From NCBI GenBank assembly GCA_964420375.1, contig CAYQTK010000104.1, forward strand, positions 1-13,350: a stretch of 13,350 bases of DNA, read 5' to 3'. The position numbers were made by a program, and so were the translations under genes. Of the stretch, positions 1 to 5,821 are shown in pieces; the stretch's first letter is position 1; every line of letters starts with the position of its first letter. This DNA is from CAYQTK01 sp964420375 (lineage in GTDB: Bacteria > RBG-13-61-14 > DATKZS01). The notes under the pieces were generated by a model. That model worked only from the letters and a program-made list of their open reading frames with translations. It was not told the origin of the DNA and did not search any database.

Positions 1-52
1 GGAGCGGTTTGTTTTAAAAAAATTCGCCATGATTGCGACTTTTGCAAGAGGC
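1..52 (-). repeat. Possible end of a dispersed repeat at the window edge
   Basis: Read on the minus strand, bases 52-37 are GCCTCTTGCAAAAGTC. This matches the left end of the MITE-like element at 921-936 (GCTTGTTGCAAAACTC) at 13 of 16 positions. The likeness begins exactly next to the stop codon of the lipoprotein gene (53-55). It may be the terminus of a related element that continues outside the window. Only one end is visible, so this is a weak inference. Confidence 0.25.
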
Positions 53-688
53 TCAGGAGGTATTGTAATAATGGACTACCGGCACCGGGTCGTAAGGGTA
101 TGAGCCTATTCCCAGCTCTTTTATGCTGGCCTTGACCTCGATTACGCCGGTGGCATCGTTCACCGCTATCTGGGCGGGAGCAAGGTTGTGGGGTATGGGA
201 GTGCCCGTGTCATAGGTGTTAAAGATGCCCACTATCGAGGATGTGATCTCGAACTCTATGTCGTCACCACTGGGACTTTCCCAGTAGTGCCCTTGGGGAG
301 AGAAGAACAGGCCGTGAGATACTGCGTCCAGGGGAGTCTGGCCGTCGTAGTACTTGAACATGTAGAGGATGTACTTCTCGTCGTTGAAAGAGCCTTCCTC
401 GCAGTAGGTCATATACAGCTCTCCCACTCCCGGGCTGTAGCCGGGCACCGGGTTTGCCAGGCACTCGATCTGGCTGTTAAGCGACGCAATGCCCGCGGCA
501 GCCCAGTCGGAGGGGTCGCCGTCAATAGTGATGGTTCCCGGATTGACCTCGACGAGGTCGATGCGGTTGGTCTCCGAGTTGCAATAAAGCTCGGGGTTTT
601 CCGAGCTGTCCTCTGAGCAACCGATGGAGAGAAAACAAAAGACCAGAATAAGACCCGTCAATGTCCTAAAAGTTATCCTGCAATACAT
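53..688 (-). CDS. Small lipoprotein with CBM9/DOMON-like motif
   Basis: A 211-residue predicted outer-envelope lipoprotein. The start at 688 is supported by AAGGAGGGAG six to seven bases upstream on the minus strand. Residues 1-24 form a lipoprotein signal: Arg in the n-region, hydrophobic residues 12-22, then LSIGC with Cys24 as the predicted lipidation site. The -3 residue is Ser, which is not typical. A Ser/Glu/Asp-rich linker follows. The segment ITIDGDPSDW (53-62) and the later ASIKELGI (187-194) resemble the opening and the strand-edge motif of CBM9-like/DOMON-like beta-sandwiches, which bind sugars or haem in exported proteins. The reading of a ligand-binding beta-sandwich is an inference; no substrate can be named. 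The protein ends soon after the last motif (VVHYYNTS), and its stop lies at the edge of a possible repeat, so the C-terminus may be truncated. It is transcribed divergently from everything else in the window. Confidence 0.75.
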   Translation of the reverse strand: MYCRITFRTLTGLILVFCFLSIGCSEDSSENPELYCNSETNRIDLVEVNPGTITIDGDPSDWAAAGIASLNSQIECLANPVPGYSPGVGELYMTYCEEGSFNDEKYILYMFKYYDGQTPLDAVSHGLFFSPQGHYWESPSGDDIEFEITSSIVGIFNTYDTGTPIPHNLAPAQIAVNDATGVIEVKASIKELGIGSYPYDPVPVVHYYNTS

Positions 689-725
689 GTGCTCCCTCCT
701 TCACAAAATCTGGCTATTGGTTTTA

Positions 726-754
726 ACTATACCATGATTTTTAAAGAGAGTCCA
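726..754 (-). promoter_or_regulatory. Candidate sigma70 promoter for the small lipoprotein
   Basis: On the minus strand, TGGACT (754-749, 4 of 6 to TTGACA) and TATAGT (731-726, 5 of 6 to TATAAT) are separated by exactly 17 bases. The -10 element lies about 37 bases upstream of the start codon at 688. Found by eye only. Confidence 0.4.
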
Positions 755-882
755 TACCGAACCAGGAACTTTTCAGGTCGGTCGTTCATTTTTTATGTTG
801 TTTTTGCGTGACGATAAATGCGAGTTCATCTCAAGGCTTTGGCATAATCTGCCGGAAAATCTAAACATTATCAGAATTTTAG

Positions 883-911
883 TTGCTTTTTGCCATGAAT
901 CGTGGTATCAT
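883..911 (+). promoter_or_regulatory. Extended -10 promoter-like site just before the MITE
   Basis: TTGCTT (883-888, 3 of 6) and TATCAT (906-911, 5 of 6) are separated by 17 bases, and the -10 is preceded by TGG, giving an extended -10. It points toward the diadenylate cyclase. The 9-bp direct repeat bounding the inserted element begins at the next base, 912. The element therefore appears to have landed in the start-site region of this promoter. Whether the promoter is active is unknown. Confidence 0.35.
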
Positions 912-1148
912 CTATTTAGTGCTTGTTGCAAAACTCCGTTTTTGGAGTGCAAAAGCTTGCTTTCGCTTTCATAAGTTCCGGCAAGCCGGAACTTACAAAA
1001 AGGCGTCTCGTAAACTGTGAGCATCTTGTGGAGCGCATTTCCGACAAGCTTGCTTCCCGGCGGAAAAAGCGGACAGCTTGCTGCCGCACTCCAAAACAGC
1101 GCCGCAAAAGTAAATAAAACCTCCGTTTCGCAACGGGAACTATTTAGT
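912..1148. mobile_element. MITE-like element with 9-bp direct repeats
   Basis: CTATTTAGT occurs at 912-920 and again at 1140-1148, framing 219 bp in the manner of a target-site duplication. The ends are imperfect inverted repeats: GTTGCAAAAC at the left (925-934) pairs with GTTTCGCAAC at the right (1125-1134), one mismatch in ten. A perfect 11-bp inverted repeat lies further in: TTTTGGAGTGC (940-950) and GCACTCCAAAA (1086-1096). AGCTTGCT appears three times in direct orientation (954, 1047, 1075). No transposase is encoded, so any movement would depend on an IS elsewhere. A 9-bp duplication fits several IS families, and the family is not assignable by eye. Confidence 0.6.
972..995. repeat. 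Perfect 11-bp stem inside the MITE
   Basis: TAAGTTCCGGC (972-982) and GCCGGAACTTA (985-995) are perfect inverted repeats around an AA centre, forming a strong hairpin in either strand. It is followed by ACAAAAAGG rather than a clean T-tract, so it is better read as an internal secondary structure of the element than as a terminator. Confidence 0.6.
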
Positions 1149-1209
1149 AATTCTGAGATGGTTTCATACTCATATCATAACCAATTGCTTTTTAAGTAAT
1201 TGTTTTATC

Positions 1210-1238
1210 TGTTCATAAATTTATTTATTAACTATAAA
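1210..1238 (+). promoter_or_regulatory. Weak candidate promoter for the diadenylate cyclase
   Basis: TATAAA (1233-1238, 5 of 6 to the -10 consensus) lies in an AT-rich tract. A poor -35, TGTTCA (1210-1215, 3 of 6), sits 17 bases upstream. The site is 52 bases before the first start codon. AT-rich DNA gives such matches by chance. Confidence 0.25.
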
Positions 1239-1284
1239 TCAGCACGCGGCCCAATTAGCAGCGGGAGCTTTGTCTTGAAATCGC

Positions 1285-1290
1285 AGGAGA
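1285..1290 (+). promoter_or_regulatory. Ribosome binding site that makes the cyclase start ambiguous
   Basis: AGGAGA directly abuts ATG at 1291. Three start-capable codons follow in frame: ATG 1291, ATG 1294 and TTG 1297. Measured from AGGAG (1285-1289), the gaps are 1, 4 and 7 bases. The usual spacing favours 1294 or 1297 over 1291. Confidence 0.5.
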
Positions 1291-2313
1291 ATGATGTTGA
1301 CCACTGACGACTCGAAAAAAGGCACGGGAGAGACGGAACAGGCTAGAAAAACTTCCAGCAAGATCAAATCGGAAAAGCCCACAGCCAAGAAACAGACCCG
1401 TCATTTGGATCCCGGGGTGGCGGAATCTCGGGCCGTCGAGTCTCAGAACCGGATTATCCTGGATTCCGCCTCCCGGGTAGCCGACCGGATCGGGGCGCGC
1501 CTTTTCTTTCTTATCCTGGAGGAACCCGGCCAGTGCAAGCTTCCGGAGAAGATATTAAAGAGAAAGGACTTTGTTCTGGCCGTTCCCGGCAAGCTCATTG
1601 ACGAGGACTTAAAAAAGCAGTATAAATCTTTGCTTCCTATGCCCACCCTCCAGCTCACCCGGCTCGGCAAGATCAAGATGGCGGTCATGCGTAGCCTTTC
1701 CGCCCACATGATCTCCCAGGGGGACAAGATCGTATGCGTGACCGGCAGCCGGAGCATGTCTATTCTGGACGCCATGCTGGTCCTTGATATCGGCAAGGAG
1801 TTCGAGCTTCTGGGTTCGCAGGAGGTATCCAATATCTCCACCCAGGTGCGCACCGAGATCTTCGAGGAGTTGGTCACCATATCATCGGAGCTGGCCAACC
1901 AGGGTAGAGAAGGCAAGCCGGTGGGAGCCATCTTCGTGCTCGGCGACACCGACAAGGTAATGCAGCTCAGCAGGCAAATGGTGTTCAATCCCTTCCACGG
2001 ATATCCCGAGGAAGAGAGAAATATATTGGACCCCACCCTCCGCGAAACCATCAAGGAGTTCGCTTCCATTGACGGGGCCTTCATCATCCGCGACGACGGA
2101 GTTATCATGTCCTCCGGAAGGCACCTCAACGCCTCCCTGGAAAACGAGAACCTCCCCCAGGGACTCGGGGCAAGGCACGCCGCAGCAGCAGGAATAACCT
2201 CTGTCACCAACGCCACTGCAATAGCCATCTCCGAAAGCACCGGCATGGTAAGAATCTTCAGGAACGGAAAAATCTTCATGGAGTTGGAAAAAGCCGCACC
2301 CAATAAGAAGTGA
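1291..2313 (+). CDS. Diadenylate cyclase (DAC/DisA_N domain) with PK-like N-terminal domain
   Basis: Predicted cytosolic enzyme that condenses two ATP into the second messenger c-di-AMP. Of 340 residues, about 1-40 are Lys/Thr/Ser-rich and probably disordered. About 45-200 form an alpha/beta domain (for example VCVTGSRSMSILDAMLVLD around 148-166) resembling the pyruvate-kinase-like domain found before the DAC domain in archaeal-type DacZ proteins. The DAC domain occupies about 210-335, with the catalytic DGA (261-263), SSGRHL (274-279), LPQGLGARHAAAAGIT (288-303) and ISESTGMVRIF (312-323). The family's RHR-type signature (often GTRHRAA) is GARHAAA here, so one basic residue that normally contacts ATP phosphate is Ala. 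There are no membrane segments and no DisA DNA-binding domains. It stands alone, 156 bases before the AGPS-like pair. The fold assignment is firm; activity is inferred. The annotated start is the longest option, and 1294 or 1297 is equally likely. Confidence 0.88.
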   Translation: MMLTTDDSKKGTGETEQARKTSSKIKSEKPTAKKQTRHLDPGVAESRAVESQNRIILDSASRVADRIGARLFFLILEEPGQCKLPEKILKRKDFVLAVPGKLIDEDLKKQYKSLLPMPTLQLTRLGKIKMAVMRSLSAHMISQGDKIVCVTGSRSMSILDAMLVLDIGKEFELLGSQEVSNISTQVRTEIFEELVTISSELANQGREGKPVGAIFVLGDTDKVMQLSRQMVFNPFHGYPEEERNILDPTLRETIKEFASIDGAFIIRDDGVIMSSGRHLNASLENENLPQGLGARHAAAAGITSVTNATAIAISESTGMVRIFRNGKIFMELEKAAPNKK

Positions 2314-2469
2314 TCCTTCGCGTGCATCAAAAGACCAACCGAAACCTTCCGGAAAGGCCCTCTTCTCTTTCAAATTCTTTCTTTACTGTCTAAGGAAAGT
2401 ATGGCTGCGGGATAAGCGATCCATGAGTCTTCTGTTTGTTTTTTATTTTCCGACAAAGCTGTTATTTTA

Positions 2470-4023
2470 ATGGTGATGTCCGATAACAAGTTGACAGGCA
2501 AGCTGGCGGCCGCGGTGGGGAGCGATAACGTCTCCGTCCGAGGTCTTGACCGGGACATTTACAGCCGCGATCTGTGGCCCCGCAACACCTTGCTTTTGTT
2601 CTCGCTTGAGCTTCCCTCGCCTCCGCAGGTGGTGGTGTGGCCGGGCAGCGTGGAAGAGGTCCGGCAAACGGTCAACATCGCCCGCGAGTCCGGCCTGCCC
2701 CTGGTGCCCATGGGCGGCGGCTCCGGCGTCTGCGGAGGAACGGTGACCCTGGGCGAGCCGGCAATCATCATCGACTTGAAAAGAATGCGCCGCATCCTCG
2801 AGCTGGACGAGAAGTCGCTTACGGTTACCGCGGAGTCGGGTATCATGGGCGAGATACTCGAGCGGGAGCTTAACCGCCGCGGGTATACCATGGGCCACTT
2901 TCCTTCCTCCATCTACTGCTCGACCTATGGCGGATGGATAAGCACCCGGGCCGCGGGCCAGCTCTCCGCCAAGTACGGCAAGATCGAGGACATGCTGATC
3001 TCCTTGCAGGTAGTGCTTGCCAACGGCGAAGTGGTGACGACCCCCCCGGCGCCGCGCTCGGCCACCGGTCCGGGCTGGAACCACGCCTTCTGCGGAGCTG
3101 AAGGCACTCTGGGCATTATAACCTCGGCAACCTGCCGTATCCGGCCCGTTCCGTCCTCCCGGCGCTTCCAGGCATTTTCTTTCCCTACTGTGGAGGACGG
3201 CCTGGAAGCCATTCGTCGCATGATGCAGGCAGAGCTCCGGCCGGCGTGCGTCCGGCTTTACGATCCCGTAGACACCTTCTTCTCCAAGACCAGCAAGATC
3301 ATGCCCGACGAGGAACAGGAGGAGGACAAGAGGCTGAAAGCCCATGAACACAAGGACCGGGGATACTGGCCGCGAAAGGTGCTGCCGCGTCTGTTCCGGC
3401 CGGGAGCGATAAATCCTTTCCTGTCAAAGCTTAACAAGTCCAAGCTCATCCTCACCTTTGAAGGGGATGACCCCCGGCTTACCATGCTGGAGAAGAGCGA
3501 GGCCAAGGGCACCTGTGCCCGCACCGGCGGCGAGGACCTGGGGGAGGCCCCTGCCGCCCACTGGTGGCAAAAGCGTTACAAGGTAAGCTACACCATGCAG
3601 GCCATGTTCGACATGGGTTTTTTCGTGGACACCATCGAGGTGGCAACCGTATGGGACAACCTGCCCCTGCTGTATCACGGCATGCGCAAGGCCATCAGCA
3701 GGCACGCCCTGGTCATGGCTCATTTCAGCCATGCTTATCCCCAGGGATGCTCCATTTATTTTTCAGTAGCTTCCACCGGCAAAAGCCGGGACCATAAGCT
3801 GCAAAGGTATGACCAGGTATGGAAATCCGCGCTTGACGCCTGCGTGGAACTGGGAGGGAGCATAAGCCACCATCACGGCGTAGGGGTCTTAAAGAGCAAG
3901 TGGCTCGAGGCGGAGGAAGGAGGAGCTTCTCCTTTCCTGGCTGCCCTTAAAAAAGCCGCGGACCCGCAGGCTGTCATAAACCCCGGCAAGCTGGGGCTGG
4001 GCAATGCAGGTTCAAATCAATGA
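2470..4023 (+). CDS. FAD-binding oxidoreductase/transferase, AGPS-like (paralogue 1)
   Basis: A 517-residue flavoprotein of the vanillyl-alcohol-oxidase/PCMH fold. Domain order: FAD_binding_4 at about 50-230, with the pyrophosphate loop GGGSGVCGG (82-90), GHFPSS (142-147), YGGW (153-156), KYGKIEDM (168-175) and EGTLGIIT (211-218); then a C-terminal FAD-oxidase domain with WWQKRY (365-370), IYF (429-431), SHHHGVG (466-472) and NPGKLG (504-509). The GGW...TRAAG...YGKIED run and the HHHGVG motif match alkyl-dihydroxyacetonephosphate synthase (AGPS), which swaps the acyl chain of acyl-DHAP for a fatty alcohol to make ether lipids. The Tyr and His residues implicated in AGPS catalysis have counterparts. 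The NPGKLG end also recalls D-2-hydroxyacid dehydrogenases, so a GlcD-like role remains possible. Residues about 270-325 form a charged insertion that the next gene lacks. No ribosome site is visible before ATG 2470; GTG 2473 and ATG 2476 are alternatives. Confidence 0.82.
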   Translation: MVMSDNKLTGKLAAAVGSDNVSVRGLDRDIYSRDLWPRNTLLLFSLELPSPPQVVVWPGSVEEVRQTVNIARESGLPLVPMGGGSGVCGGTVTLGEPAIIIDLKRMRRILELDEKSLTVTAESGIMGEILERELNRRGYTMGHFPSSIYCSTYGGWISTRAAGQLSAKYGKIEDMLISLQVVLANGEVVTTPPAPRSATGPGWNHAFCGAEGTLGIITSATCRIRPVPSSRRFQAFSFPTVEDGLEAIRRMMQAELRPACVRLYDPVDTFFSKTSKIMPDEEQEEDKRLKAHEHKDRGYWPRKVLPRLFRPGAINPFLSKLNKSKLILTFEGDDPRLTMLEKSEAKGTCARTGGEDLGEAPAAHWWQKRYKVSYTMQAMFDMGFFVDTIEVATVWDNLPLLYHGMRKAISRHALVMAHFSHAYPQGCSIYFSVASTGKSRDHKLQRYDQVWKSALDACVELGGSISHHHGVGVLKSKWLEAEEGGASPFLAALKKAADPQAVINPGKLGLGNAGSNQ

Positions 4024-4058
4024 AACAATATCGCCTCCGGGGTGGACTAATATAGAGC

Positions 4059-5495
4059 ATGAACGAGAATCCAAAACAAGCCGACCAGTTGCCTGATGCT
4101 GACCCCGAACTGGTCCGAGACCTCGGCAAGCTCCTGGGCAAGGGGCAGGTCTCGGAGAAGTCCCTGGACAGGATCGCCTACAGCAGGGACGTGTGGCCGC
4201 GCGCCTATCTGTGGATGCGGGAAGGCAAAACTCCCTATGCCCCTGACGCAGTGGTATGGCCCCGCGCGGAGACCGAGGTCGCGGATATCCTGAAGTACTG
4301 CCGGAAGAAGGAAGTGCCAGTAACACCCGCGGGAGGAGGCTCCGGTGTCTGCGGGGGATCAATCCCGGTGCGCCGCGGCATAGTGATGGACTTGAAGCGA
4401 ATGAACAAGGTCCGAAGTATCAACACGACCAACCATACAGTGGAGGTTGATGCCGGCATTATAGGCGAGCTCCTGGAGCGGGAGCTGCAACGCAAGGGGT
4501 TCTCATTGGGCCATTTCCCGGCTTCCATGTACTGCTCGACCGTAGGAGGTTGGCTGTCCGCCCGCAGTGCAGGCCAGCTTTCCTCCAAGTACGGCAAGAT
4601 CGAGGACATGGTGCTGTCCCTCTCCGGTGTGTTTCCCGACGGAACCGTGTTTCACAGCCGGGAGTCTCCACGCAGCGCGGCGGGTCCCGACCTGGACCAG
4701 ATCGTGATCGGCAGCGAAGGGACCCTGGCTGTCATTACCCGCGCTCTTCTGGCGATCCACCCCGCTCCTTGCCGGGAAGAGTATCGGGGCTACCTTTTCC
4801 CGAGCATGGAGGACGGGCTGGAAGCCATGCGGCTCGTGATGCGCCGCGGCCTGGACCCTTGCGTGGCCCGGCTCTACGACGAGTTCGAGACCGGGCTCCA
4901 CCGCGAGAAGTACGGCGTAAAAGGGCAGGGCTGCCTGTTGATAGCGGGGTTCGAAGGACCTGATCAGCCTTATGCCCGGGCCAGGGCAAAGGCGGGCTTT
5001 GAGATTCTTGCCGAGACAGGCAAGGACTTGGGCGAAGGTCCCGGCCGGGCATGGCTCGAGCATCGCTACTCCACGAGCTATTACCAGAGCAAGGTTCTGT
5101 CGCAGGAGAGCGCCATCCTGGACACCTGCGAGGTCTGCGCTCTCTGGTCCCGGGTGGGAGAAGTCCTTCACGGCGTGAAGGACGCCATCAGCCCGCACGC
5201 ACTGGTTACCGCACACGTTTCCCATCTTTACTCCACCGGCGCCGCCGTGTACTTCACCTTTGTCTCCCGGTCGGAAGAGCCTCCTCCCCAGGATGTTTAC
5301 GACTCCGCATGGGAGGCTGCCATGCAGGCGTGCCTGGATTCGGGCGCAGCCATCAGTCATCATCACGGAGTAGGGTTTCACAAATCCCGATGGATGAAAT
5401 CTCAGCTCGGTCCTCTCCTTGAGGTATATAAAGGGTTGAAAAGGAAGCTGGACCCTCATAATATTCTCAACCCCGGAAAGCTGGGGCTTGACTAG
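4059..5495 (+). CDS. FAD-binding oxidoreductase/transferase, AGPS-like (paralogue 2)
   Basis: A 478-residue tandem paralogue of the preceding gene, 35 bases downstream and presumably co-transcribed. It shares the FAD loop GGGSGVCGG (92-100), GHFPAS (151-156), VGGW (162-165), KYGKIEDM (177-184), SEGTLAVIT (219-227), the AGPS-type SHHHGVG (433-439) and the C-terminal NPGKLGLD. It lacks most of the charged insertion found at about 270-325 of paralogue 1: after VARLYDEFETG it goes almost straight to the GFEG strand. This suggests a different substrate pocket or a heteromeric partner role. ATG 4059 is the first possible start, because an in-frame TAG lies at 4053; the ribosome site is weak. The stop TAG (5493-5495) is part of a CTAG that begins a miniature inserted element. 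AGPS-type chemistry is inferred from motifs; a flavin dehydrogenase is the alternative. Confidence 0.82.
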   Translation: MNENPKQADQLPDADPELVRDLGKLLGKGQVSEKSLDRIAYSRDVWPRAYLWMREGKTPYAPDAVVWPRAETEVADILKYCRKKEVPVTPAGGGSGVCGGSIPVRRGIVMDLKRMNKVRSINTTNHTVEVDAGIIGELLERELQRKGFSLGHFPASMYCSTVGGWLSARSAGQLSSKYGKIEDMVLSLSGVFPDGTVFHSRESPRSAAGPDLDQIVIGSEGTLAVITRALLAIHPAPCREEYRGYLFPSMEDGLEAMRLVMRRGLDPCVARLYDEFETGLHREKYGVKGQGCLLIAGFEGPDQPYARARAKAGFEILAETGKDLGEGPGRAWLEHRYSTSYYQSKVLSQESAILDTCEVCALWSRVGEVLHGVKDAISPHALVTAHVSHLYSTGAAVYFTFVSRSEEPPPQDVYDSAWEAAMQACLDSGAAISHHHGVGFHKSRWMKSQLGPLLEVYKGLKRKLDPHNILNPGKLGLD

Positions 5496-5614
5496 TGTCT
5501 TGTCAAGATTAAAATGACGCATAGTGTGCGAGCGACTGATATCGCGACTAAAAGTCGCTCGCACGAAGAAAAGCCGTCTTGTAAGCGACGAAAGACGCTT
5601 GACAGTGCACTAGT
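5491..5614. mobile_element. Miniature inverted-repeat element A (CTAG-flanked)
   Basis: The left end ACTAGTGTCTTGTCAAG (5491-5507) and the right end CTTGACAGTGCACTAGT (5598-5614) are inverted repeats matching at 14 of 17 positions. The ends carry CTAG, the preferred target context of IS630/Tc1-mariner-type elements, which duplicate the central TA. The 124-bp unit encodes nothing and has a strong internal stem. It starts inside the stop codon region of the upstream gene, but CTAG preserves the TAG stop. Confidence 0.65.
5526..5564. repeat. 12-bp hairpin inside element A
   Basis: GTGCGAGCGACT (5526-5537) pairs perfectly with AGTCGCTCGCAC (5553-5564) across a 15-base loop. No T-run follows on the plus strand, so it is not a convincing terminator for the AGPS-like operon, though it could stabilise or end transcripts. 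Confidence 0.7.
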
Positions 5615-5720
5615 GTCTTGTCAAGCGATTTTTATGGAATAAGAGAAAGTAGTGCGAGCGGCTTCAGCCGCGATTTTTACAGTTTTTCTTATCCTCCTTT
5701 TTCGTGTGACAAAGCACTAG
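5609..5720. mobile_element. Miniature inverted-repeat element B, tandem with A
   Basis: The left end repeats ACTAGTGTCTTGTCAAG exactly (5609-5625), a perfect 17-bp direct repeat of the start of element A. The right end GTGACAAAGCACTAG (5706-5720) is its inverted counterpart at 12 of 15 positions. The left six bases, ACTAGT, are also the right end of element A, so the two units share one junction. Inside, GCGGCTTCAGCCGC (5658-5671) forms a short hairpin analogous to the stem of element A. It has no coding capacity. Confidence 0.6.
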
Positions 5721-5731
5721 GAGCGGATTTT

Positions 5732-5768
5732 TTGGATTCGCGGCTAAGACGGGATATGATATATCCCG
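5732..5768 (+). promoter_or_regulatory. Candidate promoter overlapping a hairpin, upstream of the FN3 lipoprotein
   Basis: TTGGAT (5732-5737, 3 of 6) and TATGAT (5755-5760, 5 of 6) are spaced by 17 bases. The -10 lies within a perfect 8-bp stem, CGGGATAT (5750-5757) and ATATCCCG (5761-5768), with loop GAT. The site is about 60 bases before the real start codon. The palindrome could be an operator or the remnant of another inserted element. Confidence 0.3.
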
Positions 5769-5810
5769 CTGCAAAATAGAGCTTGAAAACATATAGCATT
5801 AGGACAATAC

Positions 5811-5816
5811 AGGAGG
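5811..5816 (+). promoter_or_regulatory. Ribosome binding site fixing the FN3 lipoprotein start
   Basis: A perfect AGGAGG sits five bases before ATG 5822. The frame could be extended to TTG 5783, but that codon has no ribosome site and would place extra polar residues before the signal peptide. Confidence 0.85.
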
Positions 5817-5821
5817 ACCAG

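Larger units (their letters stand above)
689..1290. other. 600-bp intergenic region holding a MITE-like element
   Basis: No credible gene is seen between the lipoprotein and the diadenylate cyclase. The stretch holds the divergent promoter of the lipoprotein, AT-rich DNA without an obvious signal (about 757-880), an extended -10 promoter-like site (883-911), a 219-bp element bounded by direct repeats (912-1148), and an AT-rich leader before the cyclase. Short open frames within 916-1199 are Lys/Arg-rich translations of the repeat, with no ribosome site and no recognisable domain. Confidence 0.6.

Noticed and set aside
835..856. TTTGGCATAATCTGCC as a sigma54 promoter
   Set aside because: The GG and GC doublets are 8 bases apart rather than the required 10, and no enhancer-binding site is evident.
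954..1082. Three AGCTTGCT copies as a possible CRISPR or iteron array
   Set aside because: Only 8 bp long, with unequal spacing of 93 and 28 bases and no spacer structure; better explained as internal repeats of the element.
923..1117. 64-residue basic open frame on the plus strand
   Set aside because: It lies wholly in the MITE-like element, follows its inverted repeats, has no ribosome site and shows no domain; it is a translation of repeat DNA.
1443..2330. 295-residue minus-strand open frame
   Set aside because: It mirrors the diadenylate cyclase, whose DAC motifs on the plus strand are unmistakable.
2314..2469. CCTTCCGGAAAGG with a following pyrimidine tract as a terminator after the cyclase
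   Set aside because: The stem is only about four pairs with an offset base, and the tract is mixed C/T; not convincing.
4503..5564. 353-residue minus-strand open frame
   Set aside because: It is antisense to the AGPS-like gene with strong family motifs; GC-rich codon use leaves long stop-free antisense frames. No ribosome site or recognisable motif.
5783..5821. Upstream extension of the FN3 lipoprotein to TTG 5783
   Set aside because: The perfect AGGAGG is placed for ATG 5822; the extension would cover the ribosome site itself and precede the signal peptide with polar residues.
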